A stretch of DNA of 64,000 bases from Gluconobacter cadivus (GTDB taxonomy: Bacteria; Pseudomonadota; Alphaproteobacteria; Acetobacterales; Acetobacteraceae), in NCBI RefSeq assembly GCF_015244745.1, contig NZ_JABCQI010000004.1, positions 213,595 to 277,594 on the forward strand. Direction: 5' to 3'. Numbering within the stretch: the first letter of the stretch is position 1; every line of letters starts with the position of its first letter. Below, one piece after another: positions 39,388 through 49,236 of this stretch. Under the pieces are notes generated by a model, which had not been told where the DNA came from, did not search any database, and worked only from the letters and a program-made list of their open reading frames with translations. The position numbers and the translations under genes were made by a program.

Positions 39388-40686
39388 TCAGCGTGGGCCG
39401 GAACGATGACCGCTACGGCTGGGAGCGCCTCCACGTCCGCCACCCGGACGACCACCTGACGGAGGTCCCGAACGGCGTCGTCCACCTCCGCCGCCGCCAC
39501 CACGCCCCCCGCCAAGAACGGGAGGACGCTGGGTGGAGAGGCGTGCTTCTTCGGAATGGAAAGGATGATCGGTCACGACAGGGATAGGCTTGCCGATTTT
39601 CTTTTCGATATCCTTGAGCCATGCACGCTGTTCGGCATCACACAGCGACACTGCGCAACCCTCACGTCCGGCACGTGCGGTCCGGCCAATACGATGGACG
39701 TAAGATTCCGGAACGTTGGGCAGGTCGTAATTGAAGACGTGACTGACCTCGTCCACATCAATACCACGCGCCGCGATATCGGTGGCCACCAGTGCCTTGA
39801 TGGCTCCACTGCGGAACCCAGCCATAGCGCGCTCGCGCGCACCCTGAGACTTGTTGCCGTGAATGGCTTCCGCACGGATCCCGTTCTTGTTCAGGAATTC
39901 GGCGACCTTGTTGGCTTCGTGCTTCATCAGCGTAAAGACCACGGCCCGGGCAACGCTCGGGCTTTCCAGCAGCATGAGAGCCGCATCTTTCTTGCTGTTC
40001 GAATCAACGAACATCACGGCCTGATTGATGCGATCAACGGTGCTGGATTCAGGTGTGACCTGAACGGTCGCCGGGTCCTTCAGCAGCGAATGCGCCAGAT
40101 CGCTGATGGACGGCGGCATGGTTGCCGAGAACAGCAGGGTCTGACGCTGCTTGGGCAGAAGGGCCATAATGCGCTGGATGTCGCGCACGAAGCCCATGTC
40201 CAGCATGCGGTCGGCTTCATCAAGCACGAGAATTTCAAGGCTGGAGAGGTCGATATATTTCTGCCCGATCAGATCAAGCAAACGGCCCGGCGCAGCCACA
40301 AGAACGTCTACACCGCGGCGCGTTGCCTCGATCTGTCGCCCCTGCCCCACGCCGCCGAATACGACAGCGTAGGAAAATTTCATGTGCCGTGCGTAAGCGG
40401 CAAAGCTTTCGCCGATCTGGGATGCCAGCTCTCGCGTCGGCGCCAGAACCAGAGCCCGAACGCCCTTAGGCGGCGCAGGACGACGGTTTGAAAAGATATG
40501 ATTCAGAATCGGCAGGGCAAATGCTGCAGTTTTTCCTGTGCCGGTCTGGGCAAGACCCAGAAGATCACGGCCTTCCAGCAGATAGGGAATGGCCCCGGCC
40601 TGAATCGGCGTAGGCGTGGTGTAACCCTCTTCTGCGAGAGCCTTCTGAATCGGTTCAGCAAGCTTGAGTTCGGCAAAACTGGTCAT
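39388..40686 (-). CDS. rhlE: DEAD-box RNA helicase, RhlE-like
   Basis: ATP-dependent RNA helicase of 432 residues. Motifs run in order: the Q motif (P-T-P-I-Q), A-Q-T-G-T-G-K-T (Walker A), P-T-R-E-L, D-E-A-D, S-A-T, and in the second RecA domain A-R-G-I-D and H-R-I-G-R-T-A-R-A-G. The C-terminal tail is rich in Arg and Gly (many G-G-R and G-G-G runs), usual for RNA-binding RhlE-type helicases. AGGAGAGG precedes ATG 40686. Likely roles are RNA turnover, ribosome assembly or cold response. The RhlE assignment, as opposed to another DEAD-box type, is by similarity. Confidence 0.92.
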   Translation of the reverse strand: MTSFAELKLAEPIQKALAEEGYTTPTPIQAGAIPYLLEGRDLLGLAQTGTGKTAAFALPILNHIFSNRRPAPPKGVRALVLAPTRELASQIGESFAAYARHMKFSYAVVFGGVGQGRQIEATRRGVDVLVAAPGRLLDLIGQKYIDLSSLEILVLDEADRMLDMGFVRDIQRIMALLPKQRQTLLFSATMPPSISDLAHSLLKDPATVQVTPESSTVDRINQAVMFVDSNSKKDAALMLLESPSVARAVVFTLMKHEANKVAEFLNKNGIRAEAIHGNKSQGARERAMAGFRSGAIKALVATDIAARGIDVDEVSHVFNYDLPNVPESYVHRIGRTARAGREGCAVSLCDAEQRAWLKDIEKKIGKPIPVVTDHPFHSEEARLSTQRPPVLGGGRGGGGGGGRRRSGPPSGGRPGGGRGGAPSRSGHRSGPR

Positions 40687-40948
40687 GGACCTCTCCTTTG
40701 AGACGGCAAGGTCATGCTCAGTTAACCGCACCGCTATACATCCCGCCCGACCAATCGGCCGCAGGCTTTATATTGCAGACCACTTCTTGCCCGATGTGCT
40801 CACAGAGCCAGCAGGATCATGAAGTCATCGTCACATTTCAGAAAATGCCCCTGAAGTGCTTATGGGATGTAGGACAGCACTTGTCCCATTGCAAGGATAC
40901 AGCAATGCCATTCTGTGAAAAACCATTGCTATTTCTTGAGTTTTGCCA

Positions 40949-41557
40949 TCAGGCGAAGCTGTCGTATTGAACCAGTGCATCAAGAGGCAAGAGCCCGCCG
41001 CGAGGCTTTGGCGAGGATGCCTCACGCCCAAGCGCGACAAACATCACAATTTCATGATCCACCGGAAGATTAATGATCTCCCCGACCCGATCGAAATCAA
41101 ACCCGTCCATAGGACATGTCTGGAGACCATAGGCCGATGCTGCCATCATGAGCGCATAGGCCGCCAGACCGCACGACCGGAAACCTTCGTCTCGCTGCAC
41201 CTGTTCGCGCCCTTCATAGTAAGAGCGGATCATGCCGACATACCCTTCGCGTACGGATTCCGGCGCGTCTTTCCAGTACCGTGCGGGATCTTTCTCCCAC
41301 GCTTTGATATCGGCACACATGACGATCAGCGCGGAACATTCCTCGACCTGCGGCTGATCCCATGCGGCGGCGCGAATTCTGCGACGCTGATCGGCGTCCC
41401 GCACAACCAGAAAGCGATAGTTCTGGATATTGAATGCTGTCGGCGCATGGCGGGTCGCCTCCAGAATCGCCGTCAGATCAGCATCCGCAATCTGATGGTC
41501 CGCATCAAAATGCTTGGTAGCACGACGGGATGCGATGGCCTGAAGAATATCGCTCAT
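40949..41557 (-). CDS. nitroreductase-family protein
   Basis: FMN-dependent oxidoreductase of 202 residues. The N-terminus has the family's FMN-contact segment I-A-S-R-R-A-T-K-H-F-D, then A-P-T-A-F-N-I-Q-N-Y-R-F, and the later A-A-S-A-Y-G-L-Q-T-C-P-M-D-G-F. Members reduce nitroaromatics, quinones or flavins with NAD(P)H; the natural substrate is unknown. It stands alone; the 217 bases between it and the helicase gene show no gene. Confidence 0.9.
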   Translation of the reverse strand: MSDILQAIASRRATKHFDADHQIADADLTAILEATRHAPTAFNIQNYRFLVVRDADQRRRIRAAAWDQPQVEECSALIVMCADIKAWEKDPARYWKDAPESVREGYVGMIRSYYEGREQVQRDEGFRSCGLAAYALMMAASAYGLQTCPMDGFDFDRVGEIINLPVDHEIVMFVALGREASSPKPRGGLLPLDALVQYDSFA

Positions 41558-41652
41558 AAATCCAGCACTCCGCTTTGATGATGAAAGACCTGAGTCAGGC
41601 CTGTATCTTCAAACCCTACCCTAAAGGAAAGGTTGCAAACAATTGAACCCGG

Positions 41653-42258
41653 TCAGGGTTCTGCTCGCCGCAGCAGGAACATCGCCTGTTCCCCGAACAG
41701 GTTGGCGAGCCTGATGGAGCGACGCCAGGGCGCACGGGCTCCATCTTCATCAATCGCCAGCCACTGCTGAACGACATATCCCTCTTCTTCACACAGAACG
41801 AGGAAATCCCGGATTGTGCAGGGATGGATGTTTGGTGTCGTGTACCAGGGCGTGCTCCAGACAGACGTCATTGGCATCCGGCCTGTCGTCAGAAGCTGAA
41901 GCCTCAGCCGCCAATGTCCGAAATTTGGGAAGGAAACAATCGCATAGCGCCCGATCCTGAGCATCTGCCGCAGGACTTCCCGCGGACGCTCGACGGCCTG
42001 AAGGGTTCTTTGCAGCACGACGTAATCGAACGTACCGTCTGGATAATCCGCCAGATCATGATCCGCATCGCCGTGCATGACAGGCAGACCGTGGGCAACC
42101 GACTGCGTGACGTTCTGCATGTCGATCTCTATGCCACGCGCATCGCACGAACGCGTCCGGTATAGGTAGTCGATTAGAGTGCCGTCTCCGCTTCCGACAT
42201 CCAGAACACGGGCCCGGGGCGCAATCATTTCGGCAATCAGGCGCTGGTCAACACGCAT
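41653..42258 (-). CDS. metW: methionine biosynthesis protein MetW
   Basis: 201-residue class I SAM-methyltransferase-like protein. Motif I is V-L-D-V-G-S-G-D-G-T-L near residue 18-28. The MetW signatures R-G-I-E-I, L-Q-R-T-L-Q-A-V and F-P-N-F-G-H-W-R-L-R are present. MetW partners MetX in the direct acyl-homoserine route to methionine, although its exact biochemical role is debated. It is joined to metX by a TGATG overlap. Confidence 0.95.
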   Translation of the reverse strand: MRVDQRLIAEMIAPRARVLDVGSGDGTLIDYLYRTRSCDARGIEIDMQNVTQSVAHGLPVMHGDADHDLADYPDGTFDYVVLQRTLQAVERPREVLRQMLRIGRYAIVSFPNFGHWRLRLQLLTTGRMPMTSVWSTPWYTTPNIHPCTIRDFLVLCEEEGYVVQQWLAIDEDGARAPWRRSIRLANLFGEQAMFLLRRAEP

Positions 42259-43448
42259 CAGCCTTCTCCCGCCAGAAGGGCTGCATGTTCGGCAGCGCCA
42301 TTGATGAAGCCCCGGATGGTCCGGTCAAAATCGGGCTCTTCCAGCAAAAAAGCATCGTGCCCGCGATCGCTCTCGATTTCGACGAAAGACACGTTCGCGC
42401 CTGCCCGGTTCAATGCCCGCACCAGAAGACGCGACTGGGATGTCGGAAACAGCCAGTCCGAACTGAAAGAAACGACGCAGAAACGCGTCTGCGATTTCCG
42501 GAAAGGGTTGGCCAGATCCCCATCGTGTTCCGCAGCCAGATCGAAATAGTCCATCGCGCGCGTGATGGTCAGATAGGAATTGGCATCGAAGCGCCGCACG
42601 AATGACGAACCCTGATGACGCAGATAGCTCTCGACCTCGAACATCTCGCCAAACAGAGACGGACTGCTGGACGCCGGCACAGCCGTGGCGGCATCATGCC
42701 GGATGCGCCGTCCGAATTTCCGGCTGAGGGCCTCCTCCGACAGATAGGTGATATGCGCCATCATCCGTGCGACCCCAAGCCCACGGGCCGGAATGGCATC
42801 GAAGTCCCGGTAGTGACCGTCATGCCAGTCCGGATCGGCAAAAATAGCCTGTCGGCTGACTTCGTTGAAGGCGATATTCTGGGCGGAATGAAACGGCGAG
42901 GTTGCAATCGGCATGGCGGCAAACACCCGGTCCGGGAAATCCGCAGCCCAGGTCAGGGCCTGCATTCCGCCCATTGATCCACCAATAACGGCAAACAGGC
43001 GTCCAATCCCCAGATGGTCGATCAGCTTGGCCTGGGCAGCCACGATGTCATGCATGGTGATCGGCGGAAACGCGCTATCCCACGCTTTCCCGTTTTCTGC
43101 ACAGACCGAGCGCGGCCCCGTCGTGCCCATACAGCCCCCCAAAACATTGGAGCACACAACGAAATACCGATCCGTATCAATCGGAAGGCCTGGCCCCACC
43201 ATGCGGCTCCACCAGCCGGGTTTTCCGGTCAGAGGATGCTGTTCCGCGAGATACTGATCGCCCGTTAATGCATGACAGACCAGAATGGCATTGTCGCGTG
43301 CTGGCGAGAGCGTTCCATATGTACAATACGCGATCTCCAGCGGTGCCAGATGCACCCCGCATTCCAGATCGAGGCCGCCCTCAAGACGCACAGTCCGGTG
43401 CTCATGAACCGGACCATCCGCGACAATCGGTAACGCGCTGATGTCCAT
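42258..43448 (-). CDS. metX: homoserine O-acetyltransferase MetX
   Basis: Transfers an acyl group (usually acetyl) to homoserine, the first committed step of methionine synthesis. Alpha/beta-hydrolase fold with a catalytic triad that can be placed at Ser158 (G-G-S-M-G-G), Asp331 (S-S-D-W-L-F) and His364 (R-G-H-D-A-F), in 396 residues. ATG 43448 has GGAGG ten bases upstream. The in-frame extension to 43532 reads through a strong RNA-like inverted repeat and is rejected as coding. Followed by metW with coupled translation. Confidence 0.95.
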   Translation of the reverse strand: MDISALPIVADGPVHEHRTVRLEGGLDLECGVHLAPLEIAYCTYGTLSPARDNAILVCHALTGDQYLAEQHPLTGKPGWWSRMVGPGLPIDTDRYFVVCSNVLGGCMGTTGPRSVCAENGKAWDSAFPPITMHDIVAAQAKLIDHLGIGRLFAVIGGSMGGMQALTWAADFPDRVFAAMPIATSPFHSAQNIAFNEVSRQAIFADPDWHDGHYRDFDAIPARGLGVARMMAHITYLSEEALSRKFGRRIRHDAATAVPASSSPSLFGEMFEVESYLRHQGSSFVRRFDANSYLTITRAMDYFDLAAEHDGDLANPFRKSQTRFCVVSFSSDWLFPTSQSRLLVRALNRAGANVSFVEIESDRGHDAFLLEEPDFDRTIRGFINGAAEHAALLAGEG

Positions 43449-43457
43449 CGTTAACCC

Positions 43458-43546
43458 GCCTCCGATACCAGACCTGAAAGCAGCATTGCCTTCAAGGCGC
43501 CACGGTATGACACCGCACGGCAATGCGATCAAATTCCTTTTGGAAT
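43458..43546 (-). promoter_or_regulatory. structured 5' leader of metX, candidate cis-regulatory RNA
   Basis: On the minus strand, in 5'-3' order: a small hairpin ATTCC-AAAA-GGAAT (43546-43533); an 8-bp perfect stem GCATTGCC/GGCAATGC (43526-43519 with 43490-43483) enclosing a second hairpin CGGT-GTCAT-ACCG (43515-43503); then the GGAGG ribosome binding site (43463-43459). metX genes of alphaproteobacteria are often controlled by SAM-II riboswitches, but the SAM-II core sequence and its GCTAAA element were not recognised here. It may be a different element, or an operator. Confidence 0.45.
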
Positions 43547-43598
43547 GACGATCAATTAACGGCTTGAATAAAGTTAAAAAACCGTAAAAAAGTCATTA

Positions 43599-46500
43599 AT
43601 GCCGAATGCGTTCTCACATTCCCCTGCTGACGATTCACAAGCACCGCCTTTCCCGGTCGATGCGTCGCCTCTTCAGATTCTCGGGCATTCCGGACTTTTC
43701 GACGCATTTTACTATTTGAAAACCAATCCGGATCTTGAACCGCTTGGAACCGACGTTCTTCGCCATTTTCACCAGCATGGATGGCGCGAAGGCCGCAAAC
43801 CCAATCCTTTTTTTGATCCTCACTGGTATCTCAGTCAGAACCGCGACGTTATTGGCGATCCGTTACTGCATTATGTCCTGCGCGGTGAGCGGGAAGGACG
43901 TCGCCCGATCGCATGGTTCGACCCGACCTGGTATGTAAAAACCTATCACGTTCCGGAACGGATGCTGGCCCTCGCCCATTATCTGCTGAACCGACACACG
44001 ACCCCTCTGCGCCCCATTCCGGATTTCGATCCGGAATTCTATCTGCGGTCTTATCCGGATGTCGCGAAAGCTGGCCTGGATGCGCTTGAACATTATATGA
44101 TTCAGGGATTTCGCGAAGCGAGACGCCCCTTCGACGGGTTCGACCCGCTTTATTACAGGCGCAAACACCTGCGAAACGCGCCCGAAAGCAATCCATTTCT
44201 TCATTATCTGGAAAACCGCGAACGACCGGATGTTCATCCATGCAGTCCTGAAAGCGAAATATCGGTTTTTGGCGAAATCAAACGCAGAACAAAACCCGGC
44301 CCATTTTTTGAAAAGCCCCGCCCCCTTCCCAAAAGCGCCATTCGCCGCGCGCGAGTTCTGGCCTATTATCTTCCGCAGTTTCACGCCATTCCAGAGAACG
44401 ACGCCTGGTGGGGCGATGGCTTCACGGAGTGGGCCAACCTGCCCCGCGGCGTTCCACGTTTTGCAGACCATTATCAGCCACGCATTCCACGCGACCTCGG
44501 TCACTACACTCTGAACTCGCCAGAAATCCTCGAACGGCAAGCTGCCATGGCCCAGGCAGCGGGCATTGAAGGGTTCATTTTCTATTTCTACTGGTTCAAC
44601 CGCCAGCGCCTGCTGGAACAACCACTGGACATCCTGCTGGCCAACCCGCAGATCGACCTTCCGTTCTGCCTGATGTGGGCCAATGAGAACTGGAGCCGTC
44701 GCTGGGACGGATCGGATGACGACCTTTTGATTGCGCAGGACTACCGCCCCGAAGATGACGAAGCCCTCGTGGACTGCTTTGCCCGCTATTTGAAAGACCC
44801 GCGCTATATCCACTGCGATGGCCGACCGGTCCTCATGATTTACCGTCCCGGCACAATTCCCGCTGCTCCGGCCACGATCGCCAGATGGCGCGCGATGTTC
44901 CGGGAGCGACACGGATTAAACCCGATCCTTGTCATGGGACAGGCCTTTGGAGACGAAAATCCCGACCTTTTCGGACTGGACGGGGCCATTGAGTTTCCGC
45001 CCCACAAGGTTGTATCAGGCTGCAACCTGATGAATGACGAACTCAAACTCTTCGATAATGAGTTCAGTGCTCAGGTTTATGATTACAGTGACGTCGTGGA
45101 GCATGCCCTGTCTCAACCCGAAGCGCCGTTTCCACTCATCCGAACTGCGGCCCCCTCCTGGGATAATGACGCGCGCAGGCAGGGAAAAGGTCTTGTGCTG
45201 CAGGGATCAACACCGGAACTCTACGAACACTGGCTCGGCGGCCTGATCGAACAGGCTCAAACCCGGACTTTCTTCGGAGACCCGGTCGTGTGCATCAATG
45301 CCTGGAACGAATGGGCCGAGGGAGCATATCTGGAACCGGATCAGCATTTCGGAAGCGCCTATCTCAACGCGACGGCCCGCGCCTGTACGGGCTTTGGCGG
45401 CAAGCGGTCTCGATCCAAGCTTCTGCTGATTGGTCATGACGCATTTCCAGCGGGCGCGCAGAGACTGCTTCTGGAAACAGGCCGCACCCTGCAACACTGC
45501 TTTGGAGTGGAGCTTCAATTTCTTCTTCTAGCGGACGGCGCACTTCTGAATGACTATCGGAATGTAGCACCGACTGAAATACTTTCTGCAGAAGCAGAAA
45601 CACTCGCATCTCGTCTCTACACACTTCAAAAGCAGGGATTTCAGTCAGCTATCCTCAATAGTGCTGCGTCTTCAGGAATCGCGCCTCACCTTGCGCAGGC
45701 AAGTATCGATTTCCTGTTCCTGATCCATGAACTTCCGACCCTCCTCCGCAGCCGCAATCTTTATACGTCTATGAAACAGGCCTGCGCGCTTGCTCGGAAT
45801 GTTATTGTCCCGGCCAGAAGTGTGGCCAGAAAACTTGATCTCGAAGCTGCAAAAACCCTGAAAATCCTGCCACAGGGCCTCTATACCGCCGCGTCACTTT
45901 CCTTGCAGACACGGCAGACGATCCGCAAACAGATGGGCTTTAGCTCAACAGATCCGGTCGTGATCGGCGCAGGCTACGCGGATTTGCGAAAGGGGTTTGA
46001 CCTTTTCCTTCAGCTCTGGCGCAAACTGCGCAGCACAGTACACTGTGTCTGGCTGGGAGATATTGATCCGTCTCTGAAAAACAGCCTTCACACTGAACTG
46101 GAAAACGCCTGCTCCAGCGGCACATTCCACATGCCGGGACGGATAGACAATGTTCCGGCCTGGTTTGCCGCGGCCGATGTGTTTGTTCTGCCATCACGCG
46201 AAGACCCCTACCCTTCGGTTGTTCTTGAAGCCCTGGCTGCGGGCCTTCCATGCGTTGCATTCGACGACGCAGGGGGAATTCCAGATCTTTTGAAAGAACT
46301 CGACAGCAATAAAGATTTCCAAAACCGGACTGTTCCGTTCGCAGATGTCTCAACTCTGGCCAGTGCAACTGAAGAACTGGCCATCTGGTCCATGAAAAGA
46401 ACTGGTAAAGAACGCCAGAAAGCCGGGCGGTTCGCACAGGACGCATTCAGCTTCAAACACTATGCTCAGAACATTCTCAGCCTGGCTCTCCCAAAGGTGC

Positions 46501-47354
46501 CAAACATCTCCGTCGTTATTCCGTCCTATAACTATGCCCGTTACATGAGCAGCCGCCTGTCTTCCATTTTTGCACAGACAATACCGGTTTTTGAAATCAT
46601 TGTCCTTGACGATGCGTCTCACGATAACAGTCTGGAAATTGCGCGTCAGACTGCAAAAGACTGGAACCGAGACATTCTCTGCATTGAAAATACTGTTCCC
46701 TCAGGATCTGTCTTCCGGCAATGGCACAAAGCCCTTAACCTCGCACAAGGCGACTGGATCTGGATTGCCGAAGCAGATGATTTTTGTGAACCTGATTTTC
46801 TCGAAAATATTCTGGACGGCATCAACAGCAATCCGTCTGTTGTTATGGCATTCACCGATAGCCGCTCTGTAGATGAAGACGGAACGCCAATGTCTTCATC
46901 TTATCGTCCCTACTACTCACAAAGTGTAGGCGCACTTCTGGAAAATAATAGTCAATTTACAGGTGAAGGATTTGTAAGAGAATGCCTGTTTGAACGTAAT
47001 CTCGTTCTCAATGTCAGTAGCGCCATTTTTCAGAAAAAACGTTTGTTGACTGCTATTAATGCCTGTCAAAAAGATTTAAAAACACTTCGCGTTGCTGGAG
47101 ACTGGAGAATTTATGTAGAACTTCTGACGCAGGAAGATGCAGAAATTGTATACATAGCAAAATCTCTCAATGTTCATCGAAGACATGCTGTTTCAGCAAC
47201 ACACTCTCTCAATCGACTAAACCATATCGAAGAAATTGCGTACATGCATACCCTGCTCATCAATCGCCTAACCCTTCATGAAGCACATACAAAACGTCAA
47301 AAAGATTATATTGCCGCATTAGAAAATCAATTCGGAATACAGCAAACACACTAA
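43599..47354 (+). CDS. multidomain glycosyltransferase: five repeats, WbsX-like domain, GT4 domain, GT2 domain
   Basis: 1,251 residues. Residues 34-210 hold five copies of a ~35-residue repeat (F-D-P-x-W/F-Y-L, then H-Y, then G-x-R-E-x-R-R-P), starting at 34, 72, 107, 143 and 181. Residues about 252-600 form a WbsX/GT99-like domain (A-Y-Y-L-P-Q-F-H, W-W-G-x-G-F-T-E-W, N-E-W-A-E-G-A-Y-L-E-P). Residues about 605-965 are a GT4-type domain (S-R-E-D-P-Y-P-S-V-V-L-E-A). Residues about 968-1240 are a GT2 domain (V-V-I-P-S-Y-N-Y, A-E-A-D-D). It probably builds a surface polysaccharide. The last third is AT-richer. No strong ribosome binding site is seen. Confidence 0.88.
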   Translation: MPNAFSHSPADDSQAPPFPVDASPLQILGHSGLFDAFYYLKTNPDLEPLGTDVLRHFHQHGWREGRKPNPFFDPHWYLSQNRDVIGDPLLHYVLRGEREGRRPIAWFDPTWYVKTYHVPERMLALAHYLLNRHTTPLRPIPDFDPEFYLRSYPDVAKAGLDALEHYMIQGFREARRPFDGFDPLYYRRKHLRNAPESNPFLHYLENRERPDVHPCSPESEISVFGEIKRRTKPGPFFEKPRPLPKSAIRRARVLAYYLPQFHAIPENDAWWGDGFTEWANLPRGVPRFADHYQPRIPRDLGHYTLNSPEILERQAAMAQAAGIEGFIFYFYWFNRQRLLEQPLDILLANPQIDLPFCLMWANENWSRRWDGSDDDLLIAQDYRPEDDEALVDCFARYLKDPRYIHCDGRPVLMIYRPGTIPAAPATIARWRAMFRERHGLNPILVMGQAFGDENPDLFGLDGAIEFPPHKVVSGCNLMNDELKLFDNEFSAQVYDYSDVVEHALSQPEAPFPLIRTAAPSWDNDARRQGKGLVLQGSTPELYEHWLGGLIEQAQTRTFFGDPVVCINAWNEWAEGAYLEPDQHFGSAYLNATARACTGFGGKRSRSKLLLIGHDAFPAGAQRLLLETGRTLQHCFGVELQFLLLADGALLNDYRNVAPTEILSAEAETLASRLYTLQKQGFQSAILNSAASSGIAPHLAQASIDFLFLIHELPTLLRSRNLYTSMKQACALARNVIVPARSVARKLDLEAAKTLKILPQGLYTAASLSLQTRQTIRKQMGFSSTDPVVIGAGYADLRKGFDLFLQLWRKLRSTVHCVWLGDIDPSLKNSLHTELENACSSGTFHMPGRIDNVPAWFAAADVFVLPSREDPYPSVVLEALAAGLPCVAFDDAGGIPDLLKELDSNKDFQNRTVPFADVSTLASATEELAIWSMKRTGKERQKAGRFAQDAFSFKHYAQNILSLALPKVPNISVVIPSYNYARYMSSRLSSIFAQTIPVFEIIVLDDASHDNSLEIARQTAKDWNRDILCIENTVPSGSVFRQWHKALNLAQGDWIWIAEADDFCEPDFLENILDGINSNPSVVMAFTDSRSVDEDGTPMSSSYRPYYSQSVGALLENNSQFTGEGFVRECLFERNLVLNVSSAIFQKKRLLTAINACQKDLKTLRVAGDWRIYVELLTQEDAEIVYIAKSLNVHRRHAVSATHSLNRLNHIEEIAYMHTLLINRLTLHEAHTKRQKDYIAALENQFGIQQTH

Positions 47355-47501
47355 AGGAAAATATAAATCGCAACCCATATTAATGGGCGCCCGCTTCTTT
47401 CCGGGTAAATCCTTACGACATAATTAACATTATATTTTTAATTTTTTGTAGCGTGATTTAATATCAATTAAAGATACAGAAAAATTCCAAAAGGAAATGT
47501 C

Positions 47502-48359
47502 ATGAGCCGCGATTTCAAAATTGTGGATGTTTTCAGCTCTACTCCCTTTAAGGGAAATCCTGTTGCTGTTGTACTGGATGCTGGAGGACTGAACACAAAA
47601 CAAATGCAAGCGATCGCTGGTTGGACAAACCTGTCGGAAACGACATTTCTACTCCCCCCAACTCAGCCAGGTGCAACCTATAAGCTGCGCATCTTCAGCC
47701 CCCGCAACGAACTGAACTTTGCTGGACACCCTACACTCGGAAGCGCATTTGCCGCGCTCGAGGCAAAGCGTATTTTTCCTACAAACGGAAAAATTATTCA
47801 GGAGTGTGGTGTCGGTCTGGTCACTCTCCACGTGGAAGATACGCATATTTCTCTTACGCTTCCTGAACCGAAACTGAAGGTTGTTACCAACGAAGCCATT
47901 TCAGGAATAGAAGCCGCCCTTGGGCGCTCTGTGTCCAGAATCGCTTCTCCTATGACGGTCAATACAGGGATTGTTTGGATTGTCGCCTATATCCCAGATG
48001 CAAAGGATGTTTTGAATATCAAACCAAATCTGGAACGCCTGACAGCTCTTTCTAATAAATTGAACGTCACTGGCGTAACAGTTTTTGGCGATAAGGGTCA
48101 GTCTGGCGAGATTGAGGTCCGGACATTCGCGCCTGCATGTGGCATCGAAGAGGATCCCGTCTGCGGTAGCGGAAATGGTAGCGTTGCGGCTTTCCGCCAA
48201 CATTACAAACTTTTAGAAATACAGGAAACGACTTATATCGCCAACCAAGGTCAAAAAGTTGGTCGCGATGGAAAAATTGTCATTCATTACACCGAAGATG
48301 GTCAAATTATTCTTGGTGGATCGTGCATCATAACAGTAAACGGAACAATAAATATTTAA
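47502..48359 (+). CDS. PhzF-family epimerase/isomerase
   Basis: 285 residues of the PhzF/diaminopimelate-epimerase-like fold. The catalytic glutamate sits in N-L-S-E-T-T-F near residue 44-50. The motifs F-A-G-H-P-T-L-G-S-A-F and E-D-P-V-C-G-S-G-N-G-S are both present. No phenazine genes accompany it, so the substrate is unknown; most genomic PhzF-like proteins are uncharacterised. AAGGAAATGTC precedes the ATG. The gene is clearly lower in GC than the core genes and sits at the start of the AT-rich segment. Confidence 0.92.
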   Translation: MSRDFKIVDVFSSTPFKGNPVAVVLDAGGLNTKQMQAIAGWTNLSETTFLLPPTQPGATYKLRIFSPRNELNFAGHPTLGSAFAALEAKRIFPTNGKIIQECGVGLVTLHVEDTHISLTLPEPKLKVVTNEAISGIEAALGRSVSRIASPMTVNTGIVWIVAYIPDAKDVLNIKPNLERLTALSNKLNVTGVTVFGDKGQSGEIEVRTFAPACGIEEDPVCGSGNGSVAAFRQHYKLLEIQETTYIANQGQKVGRDGKIVIHYTEDGQIILGGSCIITVNGTINI

Positions 48360-48458
48360 TATTCCAATAAATCTAAACATATTTTAGCATCTCTTGCCAT
48401 CCTTCACCCTGTCCATAATGACGCATGCAAGATCCGAGCCTTTCCAAGCTTAACTAAG

Positions 48459-49236
48459 TTTTGCAGACAAAGGTTATTCATTGGAATGGTGAGACAAGAT
48501 TGACGAAGGCAAGATATGATTTCTTGGCTTCGTCATATCGGTTGACAATACATTGCCAGTCCTAGAGTTTATAGAAGAGGCGCTCGACGAAATTTCGCCA
48601 ACGATACTTATCCTATCATGAGAGACAGGATCGCGGCGGTTGTTTTCGTGTGGAATGACGGCTTCGGAAAGCTCCTCGCGAATGAAGTCTGCATCGTAAC
48701 CTTTATCGGCCAGAAACGCCTTGATCCTGTCAGGGATCACGGAACGTCGAGCCGAAACCATGGACATCGTGTGTCTATGTCGGCGTCAGGACAAAACCGA
48801 TAGGACACCCCTGACGTTGTATCGGGCCTGCAATTTGGCGCTGAAACTGTCACGCGACCGTCCAAACGCCTCGCTTGCCTGAGATCTTTTTTATAACGAT
48901 GAAATAATGATTCACTGGGGTCAACGTGCTGACGATCATGTCTGATTTGGTATCTCGCTCGACCGCCTCAGCCAGGATTTCCTGCACCGTATCGAACACG
49001 TCCGTTGTCACCCAGCGTCGGTAGCGTCGGAACACGCTGTTCCACTTGCCAGAGTCATGAGGCAGACAGACGATTGTTTTGCGCAGGACGACAGCCATGA
49101 TCCTTCTCGAGCGAAAGCATCGTCCCGATAAGGGTTCATCCTTCGTTAGAAATGCTCAATACGATCGCCCAACAATGCCTCTAAAAAGCAGCCCTGAATC
49201 AATCAGGGATGTTACTGTCAAACCTCGTCCACGAAA
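48459..49236 (-). mobile_element. decayed IS5-family element, copy 1
   Basis: On the minus strand the fragments of an IS5-type transposase appear in order: K-W-N-S-V-F-R-R-Y-R-R-W, then E-R-D-T-K-S-D-M-I, G-F-V-L-T-P, A-F-L-A-D-K-G-Y-D-A-D, R-R-D-P-V-S-H-D-R and, in another frame, K-Y-R-W-R-N-F-V-E-R-L-F-Y-K-L. Several frameshifts and stops break the gene, and a 5' start is missing. Imperfect terminal repeats can be read (TTTTGCAGAC at 48459 against TTTCGTGGAC read from 49236), and CTA flanks both ends, a possible target duplication. The first two thirds are repeated in inverted orientation at 53061-53605. Confidence 0.8.

Noticed and set aside
40698..40970. 90-codon plus-strand frame upstream of the helicase gene
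   Set aside because: It overlaps the helicase leader and the end of the nitroreductase gene, lacks a ribosome binding site and has no recognisable domain.
43449..43532. 28-codon N-terminal extension of metX
   Set aside because: The DNA forms nested perfect inverted repeats, and the GGAGG site places initiation at 43448, where MetX-like sequence begins.
48618..48803. Small plus-strand frames within the IS remnants
   Set aside because: They are antisense to decayed transposase sequence and have no ribosome binding site.
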